Positions 7,781 through 15,038 of a stretch of 64,000 nucleotides of DNA are shown piece by piece (position 1 is the first letter of the stretch; each line of letters opens with the position of its first letter). Source of the stretch: Methylobacterium durans (GTDB taxonomy: Bacteria; Pseudomonadota; Alphaproteobacteria; Rhizobiales; Beijerinckiaceae). Where the stretch lies: contig NZ_CP029550.1 in NCBI RefSeq assembly GCF_003173715.1, positions 6,154,001 through 6,218,000 of the forward strand, read 5' to 3'. Under the pieces are notes generated by a model. The model saw only the letters and a program-made list of their open reading frames with translations. It made no database searches and was not told the DNA's origin. A program made the position numbers and the translations under genes.

Positions 7781-7977
7781 GTCCAAGCAATGCGGCTCTT
7801 CGTGGAAGAACAGCGTTCCGAGCCTGAAAGCATTTTTGCGAGGACAGTCTCGGCGTTCTTTTGACATCACGCCGCCTCGCTCCGCATTTAGTAAATCAAT
7901 AATCACCGAAATATTAAAATACAATGAATGGGCAATCGTGGGATTTAAGAATGTTTCACCTTCCCAGCCTGCGATAT

Positions 7978-7998
7978 GGGAGGCGCGGCCGTGAGCGC
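7978..7998 (+). repeat. Duplicated leader/start of a phage gene
   Basis: 21 bp (positions 7978-7998) identical to 5226-5246, where they form the leader and GTG start of the methylase remnant. Here the GTG at 7991 opens a frame that loses sense within a few codons and meets the minus-strand gene at 8005-8241. It looks like a second truncated copy of a similar gene start. Confidence 0.45.
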
Positions 7999-8004
7999 GC
8001 AGCC

Positions 8005-8241
8005 TCAATGCCCTGCCTCGTCGTCCAGCGCGGTGAGCATCACCCAGCCCGTGGTGTCGCGGGCAGTTCGGATTTCATTTAGAAGCCACGGCGCGACGCC
8101 GGCCGAGTGCGCCGCGTTCTCAAGATCAAGAAGCTCTCGGAACTGCCGCACACGGCCCATCATCGCAGACGGAATGTCCTCATCCAAAATCGCCAATAGG
8201 CGTTCGCTGAACGCACATGGCTGCTCGTCGGTATTACTCAT
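8005..8241 (-). CDS. Small hypothetical protein
   Basis: 78 residues, mostly helical and acidic (FSERLLAILDEDIPSAMMG), no recognised domain. It lies opposite to a truncated phage gene start, as do the genes at 4805, 5314 and 5742. The 220 nt to its right (8242-8462) are lower in GC and hold nothing I can identify. Confidence 0.45.
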   Translation of the reverse strand: MSNTDEQPCAFSERLLAILDEDIPSAMMGRVRQFRELLDLENAAHSAGVAPWLLNEIRTARDTTGWVMLTALDDEAGH

Positions 8242-8462
8242 AAATGATGCAATTCATCGGCTAAAGGACCCGATTTTTCGATTCTCAGACAATCGAATGC
8301 GGCGCCTGACACCTCATATGCCATGCGAAATCGGTGAGTTTCAATCATTCCGCACCGAATACTTAGGCGCCCGGCGGGCACAAATTGTCTCTAAAGGCTC
8401 CGCCCAATGCCCCCGTCCCACCCCAACGCTGCCCGGGCCGACGCGCCCGCAGGGAGGCTGGC

Positions 8463-8888
8463 ATGAAGCCCGTCCGCCTTCAGCTGAGCCGCTATGCTGG
8501 CTTCAACCTGCAGGAGCACAGCCGGGCCACGAATGGGCTGCCGGCCGTGAATGTCGATCGCTCGACGCCCTGGGGCAATCCGTTCGTCGCCGGCAATGAA
8601 TTTGAGGTAGCTGCCAACCCGATCGGCTGGGCAGACCTGCCGCCTGCGCCAGCCGATCGGAGCCCCTCCGGGGTGGAGACGCAAAGCGGCTCCATCGCAG
8701 ACGAGAGCGCGGTGCCCGCGACCAGCGGGCAGGCGCCCGTCTGGCCCGATGGCTGCATCAAGCCTAACTCTTGCTCGCGACACAATGCTTGCATGTACGC
8801 GAGATCATCTGAGCAGTGTCAGTATTTCGGCAGGTCTATTCTTCCTCGTCCCGCCCTCGCTCAGAAAGGAGGGGTGGATGCCCCGTAG
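8463..8888 (+). pseudogene. DUF4326-like gene with replaced C terminus
   Basis: The first 45 codons (MKPVRLQLSRYAGFNLQEHS, then VNVDRSTPWGNPF) match the start of DUF4326 phage proteins, in which a WGNPF motif follows a basic VRLQLSR start. After FVAG the frame continues open to 8888 but no longer resembles the family. Probably a truncated or chimeric gene overlapping the excisionase start. Confidence 0.45.
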
Positions 8889-9213
8889 CATCCCGCCCCG
8901 GCCTACGGACATTCGGTTCAAGGTCGACCCGGGCGATATCCCACCGGAGAAGGTGGCGCGCCGGATGCACTTGTCAGAGGCGCAGTTCCGCGATTGCCTG
9001 CCGCGGCTTCTGGCGCGCGGATTCCCGATGCCGGATCCCGACACCGGCATGTACGATCTCGAGGCTGTCGACCGCTGGCGGCACCGCCGGCACGCTTCCC
9101 TCTTCCCGGAGCTTGCTGCAACTCTTCCGCCCGAGCCGGCCCCGCCGGCCAAGAGCCTGGGAGCGAAGTTCCGTGAGGAGCAGGAAGCGCGTCGGGGCGG
9201 TCGAGCTGCCTAG
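8878..9213 (+). CDS. Excisionase-like helix-turn-helix protein
   Basis: 111 residues preceded by a strong ribosome site (AAAGGAGGGG at 8866). The centre (MHLSEAQFRDCLPRLLARGF, then PDTGMYDLEAVDRW) is the winged-helix pattern of AlpA/Xis-type directionality factors. It overlaps the integrase gene by 41 nt. Likely role: recombination directionality factor for the left element. Confidence 0.65.
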   Translation: MPRSIPPRPTDIRFKVDPGDIPPEKVARRMHLSEAQFRDCLPRLLARGFPMPDPDTGMYDLEAVDRWRHRRHASLFPELAATLPPEPAPPAKSLGAKFREEQEARRGGRAA

Positions 9214-10441
9214 GTACGTCTGGAGCCGGCCGAACAAGATCGGGCGGCACTACTACAGCTACACCCGCCACCGCGGCCGCGACTGGGCGTGGCCCACGAT
9301 CCCGATCCCGTTCGATCCGCAGACCCAGGAATTCTGGCAACGCTGCAAGCAGTGCGAGGCTCTGGAGGCGGGTCAGGATGGCGGTGAGTGGCGCTGGTCC
9401 TGGCGCGGGCCGAGCGGCCGCCTGTACCCCCTGCCCTCGCCCAAGGCGCCCGAGTTCTGGCCAGCGATCGACGATGCCGGGAAGCGCGACGCCTCGCGGG
9501 ATGGCGAGGACCGGAAGACGTTCGGCGCGCTCGTCGAGGCCTACACCGCGCACAAGGCCTATGCTGACCTCGCCGACCTGACGAAGCGGGACTACGACCG
9601 GCACCTGCGCGAGATCGTGCGGATCTGGGGCGACGAGCCGGTCTCAGCGCTGACCGCAGTGGATGCCCAGGAAGCGATCGACAGCTTCCAGAGCACGCCC
9701 TCGGTCGCGCGCTACTTCCGCGCCGTGCTGTCCAAGCTAATCGGGTTCGGCGTGCCGCGCGGCTTCGCCACCGTGAACGTCGTGGCCGACACCGAGAAGG
9801 TCGAGCATGAGGTCGAGCCGCACGAGCCCTGGCCGGACTGGGCGTTCGAACTCTTCTTCGAGCATGCGCGGCCGGCCCTGCAGCTGCCGGTCTACTCGGC
9901 CCTCTACACCGGCCAGCGCTCGGTCGACGTGGTGCCGATGGCGCGCCCGGCCGCCGGCGCCAACGCGATCGAGCTCGTTGCGCGCAAGACCGGGAGGAAG
10001 GTCTTCGTGCCGATCCATTCCGAGTACCGCGAGATCTTGACGCGGACGCATCTCGACCACCCTGCCCTGCATCTGCGCGAGGGCGGCGAGCCGTGGACGC
10101 TGGCGGCCTATCGCACGGCTTGGCAGCGCGACTTCACCAGCGTGAACGCGAAGGGCACGCCGACATCGGCCCCGGCCGCGAAGAAGGCCGCGATGGCGCG
10201 CCTGCGCGAGGCCGGCCTCGTCTTCCACGGGCTGCGCAAGAACGCCGTGAACATGCTGCTGGAGGCCGGCGGCACCGAGGCTGAGGTATCGGCGATCGTC
10301 GAGATGTCCGAGCAGATGGTGCGGCATTACAGCCGCGACGTGAACAAGCGTCGGCTCGCCCGGAACATGATGCGCAAGCTCGAGGAGGGCTGGGCCGAGA
10401 CGCGCCGCAACCTGTTCGGTGAAGGTGCCTCCGCGCGGTGA
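9173..10441 (+). CDS. Tyrosine-recombinase integrase of the left element
   Basis: 422 residues from a GTG at 9173 inside the excisionase gene. The N-terminal half carries arm-binding and core-binding regions. The catalytic domain shows the arginine in YTGQRSVDVV, HxxR in FHGLRKN and the tyrosine nucleophile in MVRHYSRDVNKRR. It ends 87 nt before the tRNA-Lys 3'-end repeat at 10529, the usual place for an integrase gene, so this protein probably inserted the left element at tRNA-Lys. No ATG is available in a sensible place, hence the GTG. Confidence 0.85.
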   Translation: MRSRKRVGAVELPRYVWSRPNKIGRHYYSYTRHRGRDWAWPTIPIPFDPQTQEFWQRCKQCEALEAGQDGGEWRWSWRGPSGRLYPLPSPKAPEFWPAIDDAGKRDASRDGEDRKTFGALVEAYTAHKAYADLADLTKRDYDRHLREIVRIWGDEPVSALTAVDAQEAIDSFQSTPSVARYFRAVLSKLIGFGVPRGFATVNVVADTEKVEHEVEPHEPWPDWAFELFFEHARPALQLPVYSALYTGQRSVDVVPMARPAAGANAIELVARKTGRKVFVPIHSEYREILTRTHLDHPALHLREGGEPWTLAAYRTAWQRDFTSVNAKGTPTSAPAAKKAAMARLREAGLVFHGLRKNAVNMLLEAGGTEAEVSAIVEMSEQMVRHYSRDVNKRRLARNMMRKLEEGWAETRRNLFGEGASAR

Positions 10442-10473
10442 ATGCACACACCAGGGCCGAAAATGCACACACC
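10441..10473 (+). promoter_or_regulatory. Putative integrase arm sites of the left element
   Basis: AATGCACACACC occurs twice (10441-10452 and 10462-10473), exactly 21 bp or two helical turns apart, directly after the integrase stop and before the attachment sequence. The spacing and position fit arm-type integrase binding sites. Confidence 0.5.
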
Positions 10474-10528
10474 GCGCTGGCCGAGGCGGGTCTAAGATCA
10501 AGTAAGCCGTTGATCAGCAGAAGGTATT

Positions 10529-10573
10529 TGGTGAGCGCGCTGGGACTCGAACCCAGGACCTACAGATTAAAAG
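10529..10573. repeat. Left attachment site (att)
   Basis: 45 bp identical to 61058-61102, the CCA end through anticodon loop of tRNA-Lys (minus orientation). The 5' half of the tRNA is missing here, so this is the displaced original 3' end and not a functional gene. Both integrase genes (9173-10441 and 10732-11880) face this site. Confidence 0.92.
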
Positions 10574-10704
10574 GAAGCAGGGCCGAGCATTTTAGGCCCT
10601 AGCAGCGTCAGGCACTTAGGTGTGACATCGTTTTAAATCAACGGTTTAAGTCCGACACTCGTGGACACGTCCGGCCATTCGTGCTCATCTGTTGCTCTTC
10701 TGAG

Positions 10705-10724
10705 TGCGGACACAGTGCGGACAC
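10705..10724 (+). promoter_or_regulatory. Putative arm sites of the island integrase, left
   Basis: TGCGGACACAGTGCGGACAC, a tandem repeat of an 8-9 bp unit with 11-bp period, 7 nt upstream of the integrase ATG. It matches 60991-61010 at the other island end in 19 of 20 bases and in the same orientation. It overlaps the expected integrase promoter/leader, so binding could also autoregulate the gene. Confidence 0.6.
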
Positions 10725-10731
10725 CGGCGTT

Positions 10732-11880
10732 ATGGCATCTCGGATCACCGAAACCCTGGTCAAGTCCCTCCCCTCCCCTGAGCGCGGCAACCGCATCACC
10801 TACGATACCGAGTTGAAGGGGTTCGGTGCCCGCGTGACTGCGGCGGGAGCCAAGTCCTTCATCCTCAACTACCGGATTGCAGCGCGTGAGCGGCGCTACA
10901 CGATCGGGAGCTACCCGGAGTGGTCTGCCACGGCTGCCCGCAAGGAGGCGGAAGGCCTCAAGCGGCGGATAGACCTCGGCGAAGACCCGATGGCCAAGCG
11001 CTGCGAGGAGCGTGAGACACCGACAGTAGCCGACCTGTGCGCGCTCTACGAGGAGCGCCACCTCCCGAAGAAGCGGCCCAGTTCGCAGCGCGATGACCGC
11101 GTCTTCATCCGCAACGTCATCCTCCCGCGCTGGGGTCGCGAGAAGGTCACGGCCATCCGCCACGCGGACATTGAGGCCCTGCACCGTGAGGTATCGGCTC
11201 GTACCCCCTACCGCGCCAACCGCCTGGTTGCCCTGCTGTCGAAGATGTTCTCGCTCGCCGTCAAATGGGAACTGATCAAGGAGAACCCAGTCACCGGCAT
11301 TGAGCGCAACCCGGAGAGGATGCGGACGCGTTACCTCTCAGGAAATGAGCTTCGAAGGCTGCAGGGAGCGCTAGATGCCTACAGCAACCAGCAGACCGCC
11401 AACGCGATACGGCTCCTGCTGCTGACAGGCGCGCGCCGTATGGAGGTGCTGTCGGCGACCTGGGATCAGTTCGACCTTGAGGCCGGCATCTGGATCAAGC
11501 CCGCCGCCTCCGTGAAGCAGGCCCGCGAGCACCGCGTACCGCTCTCTGCTGCTTCCCTGGATCTTCTCACGACGATGCGTAGCTCAAGCCAAGGTAGATG
11601 GCTGTTCCCCGGCAAAGTCACTGGGAAGCCGCTCGGTGACATCAAGAAGGCATGGGCGAGCATCTGCCGGCAGGCTGGGATTGAGAACATCCGGCTTCAC
11701 GATCTGCGGCACAGCTTCGCCTCCTATCTCGCGTCGGCGGGCCACTCCCTACCAGTCATCGGCGCCTTGTTGGGACACACGCAAGCGCAGACGACCCACC
11801 GCTACGCTCACCTGCTTGATGAGGCATTGCGTTCTGCAACAGAACGCGTTGGAAGCATTTTCGCCAATGATGCAGAGTGA
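10732..11880 (+). CDS. P4-type tyrosine integrase
   Basis: 382 residues. Residues 1-90 form the DUF4102 arm-binding domain typical of P4-like integrases (SLPSPERGNRITYDTELKGF, then SYPEWSATAARKEA). Catalytic residues seen: R235 in LTGARRMEV, H323 and R326 in HDLRHSFAS, H349 in LLGHT, and nucleophile Y358 in THRYAHL. These enzymes insert islands at the 3' ends of tRNA genes, which fits the adjacent att repeat. The ATG at 10732 follows the putative arm sites directly. Complete and probably functional. Confidence 0.95.
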   Translation: MASRITETLVKSLPSPERGNRITYDTELKGFGARVTAAGAKSFILNYRIAARERRYTIGSYPEWSATAARKEAEGLKRRIDLGEDPMAKRCEERETPTVADLCALYEERHLPKKRPSSQRDDRVFIRNVILPRWGREKVTAIRHADIEALHREVSARTPYRANRLVALLSKMFSLAVKWELIKENPVTGIERNPERMRTRYLSGNELRRLQGALDAYSNQQTANAIRLLLLTGARRMEVLSATWDQFDLEAGIWIKPAASVKQAREHRVPLSAASLDLLTTMRSSSQGRWLFPGKVTGKPLGDIKKAWASICRQAGIENIRLHDLRHSFASYLASAGHSLPVIGALLGHTQAQTTHRYAHLLDEALRSATERVGSIFANDAE

Positions 11881-12361
11881 GATCCAAAGGGTACAGATGA
11901 TAAAGGTGCTGACCCCCGAGCAAGATGGTCTGCTAGCACAGGCCTATATCCTGTGCTTAAGAGACAAGGCGGATTTCGAAAAAACCAAAAACCCATTCTT
12001 CGTGTTCTCGGCTATAAAAAAATGCCACACGTTCGGAGTAGTGCCTCCGGAGTGGGCTTTAGATTTCATCGGGAAAGCTACAGTGAGCATGTTTGAGGGG
12101 GAGCTTTCTCTCCCGGCCAGCAAATCGTCCCGCCGGGAGGTTGAACGAATAAGCAAATACTTTGGGTTTGGCGTAGGTAGAGGACGCACAGGTAGGTTCG
12201 CAGAAGGTTTTCAGCTTCTTCAGGACCGCCTGATGGACGAGCTTGCCGAAACAGAAAAGAAAAAGGTGGGCACAAAGAAATTCAGAGCGAAAGTAGTGCC
12301 GTCGAAATTGGGTGTGTCTCGTCAGACATTCGACCGCGCGGTCAAGCGGAGCAAAACTTAG
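11867..12361 (+). CDS. Hypothetical protein coupled to the integrase
   Basis: 164 residues starting MMQSEIQRVQMIKVLTPEQ, overlapping the integrase end by 14 nt. The C terminus (VVPSKLGVSRQTFDRAVKR) reads as a helix-turn-helix, so it may bind DNA. Base composition is clearly less GC-rich than the surroundings, a sign of separate origin. Its position directly behind int invites a role as directionality factor or regulator, but this is inference. Confidence 0.55.
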   Translation: MMQSEIQRVQMIKVLTPEQDGLLAQAYILCLRDKADFEKTKNPFFVFSAIKKCHTFGVVPPEWALDFIGKATVSMFEGELSLPASKSSRREVERISKYFGFGVGRGRTGRFAEGFQLLQDRLMDELAETEKKKVGTKKFRAKVVPSKLGVSRQTFDRAVKRSKT

Positions 12362-12407
12362 CAGTGATACTGTCGGTTGGCTCGTAGCTCATTATCGGCT
12401 TCCTTCA

Positions 12408-12431
12408 CCCACGAAATGCGCATTTCGTGGG
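12408..12431. promoter_or_regulatory. Perfect 24-bp palindrome
   Basis: The half CCCACGAAATGC is followed immediately by its complement. It lies in the gap between the gene ending at 12361 and the next start at 12523. As DNA it could be an operator for a dimeric regulator; as RNA it would fold into a stem with a minimal loop. It is not followed by a clear T-run, so a terminator is less likely. Confidence 0.55.
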
Positions 12432-12522
12432 AAATTTCCTTGACGACACTCACGCCAACTTATGCAAATTAGCAATCCGTCGCCGGCCACAGCCTGCCAA
12501 TCAGCTCCAGTGGGGGACGGAT

Positions 12523-12807
12523 GTGATCAAAATTTCCAAAGCAAAATTATCTGTTCAGACCCCTGCGACTGAGACGCCAAGTGCCGGCGGTGGACGTGAA
12601 GATTTCGTCAGCGGCAGGTACGCCACTGAGGATCAGGTTGCGAGCGCGTTGGGAGTTTCCAGGCGCACAGTCGCCCGATGGTGTCTCGCCGGACATGGTC
12701 CGCCACGGATCAAGATCGGCAAGGTGATCCTGTTTGATCTGGCCAAACTCCCAGACTGGCTAGCGATGTATGAGCGTCAGCCTGTTCGTCTCGAGCGCAG
12801 AAGCTAG
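12523..12807 (+). CDS. AlpA/excisionase-like DNA-binding protein
   Basis: 94 residues from a GTG at 12523 with GGGGGA upstream; an ATG at 12427 would add 32 residues. The central part (ATEDQVASALGVSRRTVARW, then GPPRIKIGKVILFDL) is the MerR-like winged helix of AlpA/Xis proteins, where a recognition helix is followed by a beta wing. It is a candidate directionality factor for the P4-type integrase or a regulator of the following genes. Confidence 0.65.
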   Translation: MIKISKAKLSVQTPATETPSAGGGREDFVSGRYATEDQVASALGVSRRTVARWCLAGHGPPRIKIGKVILFDLAKLPDWLAMYERQPVRLERRS

Positions 12808-12838
12808 TGCAATCACGTTCACGCCTCGGAGAAGTTGC

Positions 12839-13183
12839 ATGCCGAAATCGGCGAACAACACAGGGGCTTCGGCGTCGCACACAAAAACTATCCCAGTCAT
12901 TGCGCCTGAGGTTTTTGAGGGTGCCGGCCTTGCCTTGAGTGAAATGTCTCGCGAAATCGCGAATGTCCTCTTGAGTAAAGGGTACTTGGTCGGCTTCTCC
13001 TCAAGCGGGAAGCTGTTTCAGCTTGGCGATGGCACACTCGCCAGCAACTCCGAAGCTGGCGTTTACAGTGGCTTTCAGCTGCAGTCTGACGGCAGCATAG
13101 TGGAGGTCGTACGGGTGCGATTAGACATCGTTGGCGATCATCCAGCGCGAAGCAAGCTCATTGAGCCCGAAGTGTCTGTTTAG
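12839..13183 (+). CDS. Hypothetical protein
   Basis: 114 residues beginning MPKSANNTGASASHT. The centre contains a helix (LSEMSREIANVLLSKGYLVG) and a strand-rich C-terminal half. No family is recognised. Moderate GC content and position link it to the small-gene module downstream of the integrase. Confidence 0.45.
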   Translation: MPKSANNTGASASHTKTIPVIAPEVFEGAGLALSEMSREIANVLLSKGYLVGFSSSGKLFQLGDGTLASNSEAGVYSGFQLQSDGSIVEVVRVRLDIVGDHPARSKLIEPEVSV

Positions 13184-13263
13184 GTCTTTTTGGGAGACGC
13201 GACAGTAGGTGCCTCAGTAGCCCAGTTTAAGTGGGAGTAGCGAGCCGCTGCTTCATCGTTGGT

Positions 13264-13308
13264 GGGTGCGAGCAAGCTGCATGGAATTTTGAGTTCCTGC
13301 AGGCACCC
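13264..13308 (+). ncRNA. Foldable element upstream of the HTH-RT operon
   Basis: On the plus strand GGGTGC (13264-13269) pairs with GCACCC (13303-13308). Inside this, CTGCA (13277) pairs with TGCAG and GGAA (13283) with TTCC around a 7-nt loop, with a 7-nt bulge on the 5' side. It sits 26 nt before the HTH gene in a 151-nt gap (13184-13334). It may be a leader structure or part of a non-coding RNA used by the reverse transcriptase; transcription is not shown. Confidence 0.35.
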
Positions 13309-13334
13309 GAGCATTAATTGCAAGGAAGTGTGAC

Positions 13335-13604
13335 ATGCCACGTGGACCACGTGCTCCGCGAAAGCAGCTTCGCGCCCTCGACCTGGAGGCAAGGCTCGCG
13401 TCAGCGGAGGCCTACGCTGCGAAACCAACTCTCCTCACCATCAAGCAGTTCGCCGCGATGGTGGGCCTCTCCGTGCGGCAAGTCCGGCGATTGAACGCGG
13501 CGGGCCAAGCTCCTGAACGCGTCCAGCACGGCCACAGGAAGAAGTACCGCCTTTCAGAGGCACAAGCCTGGAAAGAGGCGCGCGAGAAAGAAGCCGCCCG
13601 ATGA
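13335..13604 (+). CDS. Helix-turn-helix protein of the RT operon
   Basis: 89 residues with a very basic N terminus (PRGPRAPRKQ) and a helix-turn-helix at residues 35-75 (LLTIKQFAAMVGLSVRQVRR followed by a wing-like HGHRKKYRL). The ATG at 13335 has AAGGAA upstream. Its stop overlaps the RT start in ATGA, so the two are co-translated. It could regulate the operon or bind the nucleic acid on which the RT acts; I cannot distinguish these. Confidence 0.7.
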   Translation: MPRGPRAPRKQLRALDLEARLASAEAYAAKPTLLTIKQFAAMVGLSVRQVRRLNAAGQAPERVQHGHRKKYRLSEAQAWKEAREKEAAR

Positions 13605-14839
13605 ACCAAGCCCGCATCAACTCCGCGGAGCAACGTGCTCAGCATCTGCTCGGTTCTGAGTTCGCCGGCGTGGTGCGGGATCATGCGGAGCGTCACGAGG
13701 AGAACCTGCGCCGCGTCGCGAAGGCTGCCGAGAGCGACAATCGGCGGAAGATCCGAGAGGCGCAGAACGTGGTGCTCACGTCCTTCTCGTCGAAGCTCGT
13801 CTGCCTGGTGCGGGCTATCAAGAAGCACCCGGACCTCACGGCGGGGTGGGTCTATGAGACGGCCGCGGGGCTCAGCGCCTACAAGGATCCGGAAGAGCCG
13901 GTCCGCACCTGGGCGCAGCCCAAGTCGTCGGGCGAGGGTTGGAGGCCGGTATGCGAGTTCGGGCCAAAGCGGCGGGCCCTGCAGCTCTTGGCGGGAGATG
14001 TTCTCACCGCCATGCACGGGGTCGAGCCGACCGACTACCTCACCAAGGGGCGGGGGGCAGATATCGCCTCCGATCACATCACCAGCTTGGTCGAGGCGGG
14101 GTATCCCTACTTCGTCCTCGCTGACATCAAGGATTGCTTTAGGTCCGTGCAGCACGAGAGCCTGAGGGATCTCCTAGGCCTACCGCAGCAGGTCATCGAG
14201 ACCTGTCTGCTGATAGGTCCCGGGGTACCTCTGCTCTCTCTCTACCCTCAGGGGGATATCCCCCATTCAGTGTTTGACGGAGCGGTTCGGCAAGGACTGC
14301 CGCAGGGCTCGCGCTCCTCCAACCTCGTCATGAGCCTGCTGCTCGGACCTACGCTGAGGTCGATCACCTCGGCGGACCGCATCATCGTCCACGGTGACGA
14401 TATCGCGGTTGCGGCTCATAGCGAGGAAGGAGGCAAAGCGTTGCAAATAGCCCTGTCTGCTGCTCTCGAGCAGCATCCAGCCGGACCGTTCCGCCTCAAA
14501 CGCTGCGAGGTTGCCAACATCCACGCGGGGTTCGATTTTCTCAAGTACCGGCACCGGTGGGATCCCTTCACCGGGGCGGTCAAGCGTCGCCCTGCCGCGA
14601 AGAGCTACTATCGCTTCTACCAGCGGGTCATTACGACGGTCCAAACCGAACCGGTAGCACAGGCGATCAAGGAGATTGGTCCCTACCGCCGCTACTGGAT
14701 CAAAGCCTTCCCACGGTGGAAACAGACGCCAGCTTCGAAGGTGCTGATGCAGCAGGAGCTGGAAGATCTGGTTCGGAGCCAGGCGCCCGGGAAATGGGCG
14801 CGTCTCCAGCGCGGGCGTGCGCCTGGAGGCTGGAAATAA
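13601..14839 (+). CDS. Reverse transcriptase of unassigned class
   Basis: 412 residues with an RT fold. Seen in order: RT1 (RPVCEFGPKRRALQLL, about 115), RT2/3 with the first catalytic aspartate in VLADIKDCF (D175), RT4 QGLPQGSRSSN (231), RT5 IIVHGDDIAV with the two aspartates at 266-267 (HGDD where most RTs have YADD), and RT7-like FDFLKY (311). The C-terminal 90 residues could form a thumb. There is no maturase X or endonuclease domain, no retron-type VTG motif and no diversity-generating repeats nearby. Coupled by ATGA to the HTH gene. Likely roles include defence-associated RT; unproven. Confidence 0.85.
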   Translation: MNQARINSAEQRAQHLLGSEFAGVVRDHAERHEENLRRVAKAAESDNRRKIREAQNVVLTSFSSKLVCLVRAIKKHPDLTAGWVYETAAGLSAYKDPEEPVRTWAQPKSSGEGWRPVCEFGPKRRALQLLAGDVLTAMHGVEPTDYLTKGRGADIASDHITSLVEAGYPYFVLADIKDCFRSVQHESLRDLLGLPQQVIETCLLIGPGVPLLSLYPQGDIPHSVFDGAVRQGLPQGSRSSNLVMSLLLGPTLRSITSADRIIVHGDDIAVAAHSEEGGKALQIALSAALEQHPAGPFRLKRCEVANIHAGFDFLKYRHRWDPFTGAVKRRPAAKSYYRFYQRVITTVQTEPVAQAIKEIGPYRRYWIKAFPRWKQTPASKVLMQQELEDLVRSQAPGKWARLQRGRAPGGWK

Positions 14840-15038
14840 GCCGAGCGGCTGGTCAGCCCTTGATGAAGCAGTGGTAAGGTGCCCGTTCGAACGCCCCATC
14901 CATTGGGATGTGCCTGGGAGAAGGGGCTAGGAAGGGCGTAATTCCAGGCCCCTGAGGCCGGGTGCTTCGTCCTTATCGGAACGAGCAGGTCCCGATCCGC
15001 GATACCTAACAAACCGGCGCACCGCAGACTGAGGGGCG
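14840..15038 (+). other. Structured non-coding gap downstream of the RT
   Basis: 199 nt without a credible ORF. Hairpins are possible: CATCC/GGATG with a 4-nt loop (14897-14910) and AGGGGC/GCCCCT (14922-14927 with 14948-14953). This could hold the 3' end of the RT transcript or a non-coding RNA. Confidence 0.3.

Larger units (their letters stand above)
6194..7867 (-). pseudogene. PilZ gene interrupted by the IS66 element
   Basis: Removing the IS66 and one copy of the 8-bp target duplication joins MSKERRDCPRKNAFRLGTLF (from 7867 leftwards) to CLIWNVSELGALIEVEPD and a tail ending GRQIGVAFVA with a stop at 6194. The joined frame of about 87 codons has the PilZ signature (arginines at the N terminus, NVSELGALI). 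So an intact c-di-GMP receptor gene was inactivated recently. Confidence 0.8.

Noticed and set aside
10529..10573. Second tRNA-Lys gene
   Set aside because: Only the 3' 45 nt are present; the acceptor 5' strand, D-arm and half the anticodon stem are missing.
13601..14839. Diversity-generating retroelement
   Set aside because: No pair of template/variable repeats with adenine-directed differences, no Avd-like gene and no C-type lectin target were found near the RT.
13601..15038. Group II intron or retron
   Set aside because: The RT lacks maturase, endonuclease and VTG motifs, and I could not find a domain V-like hairpin or an msr-msd inverted repeat pair.
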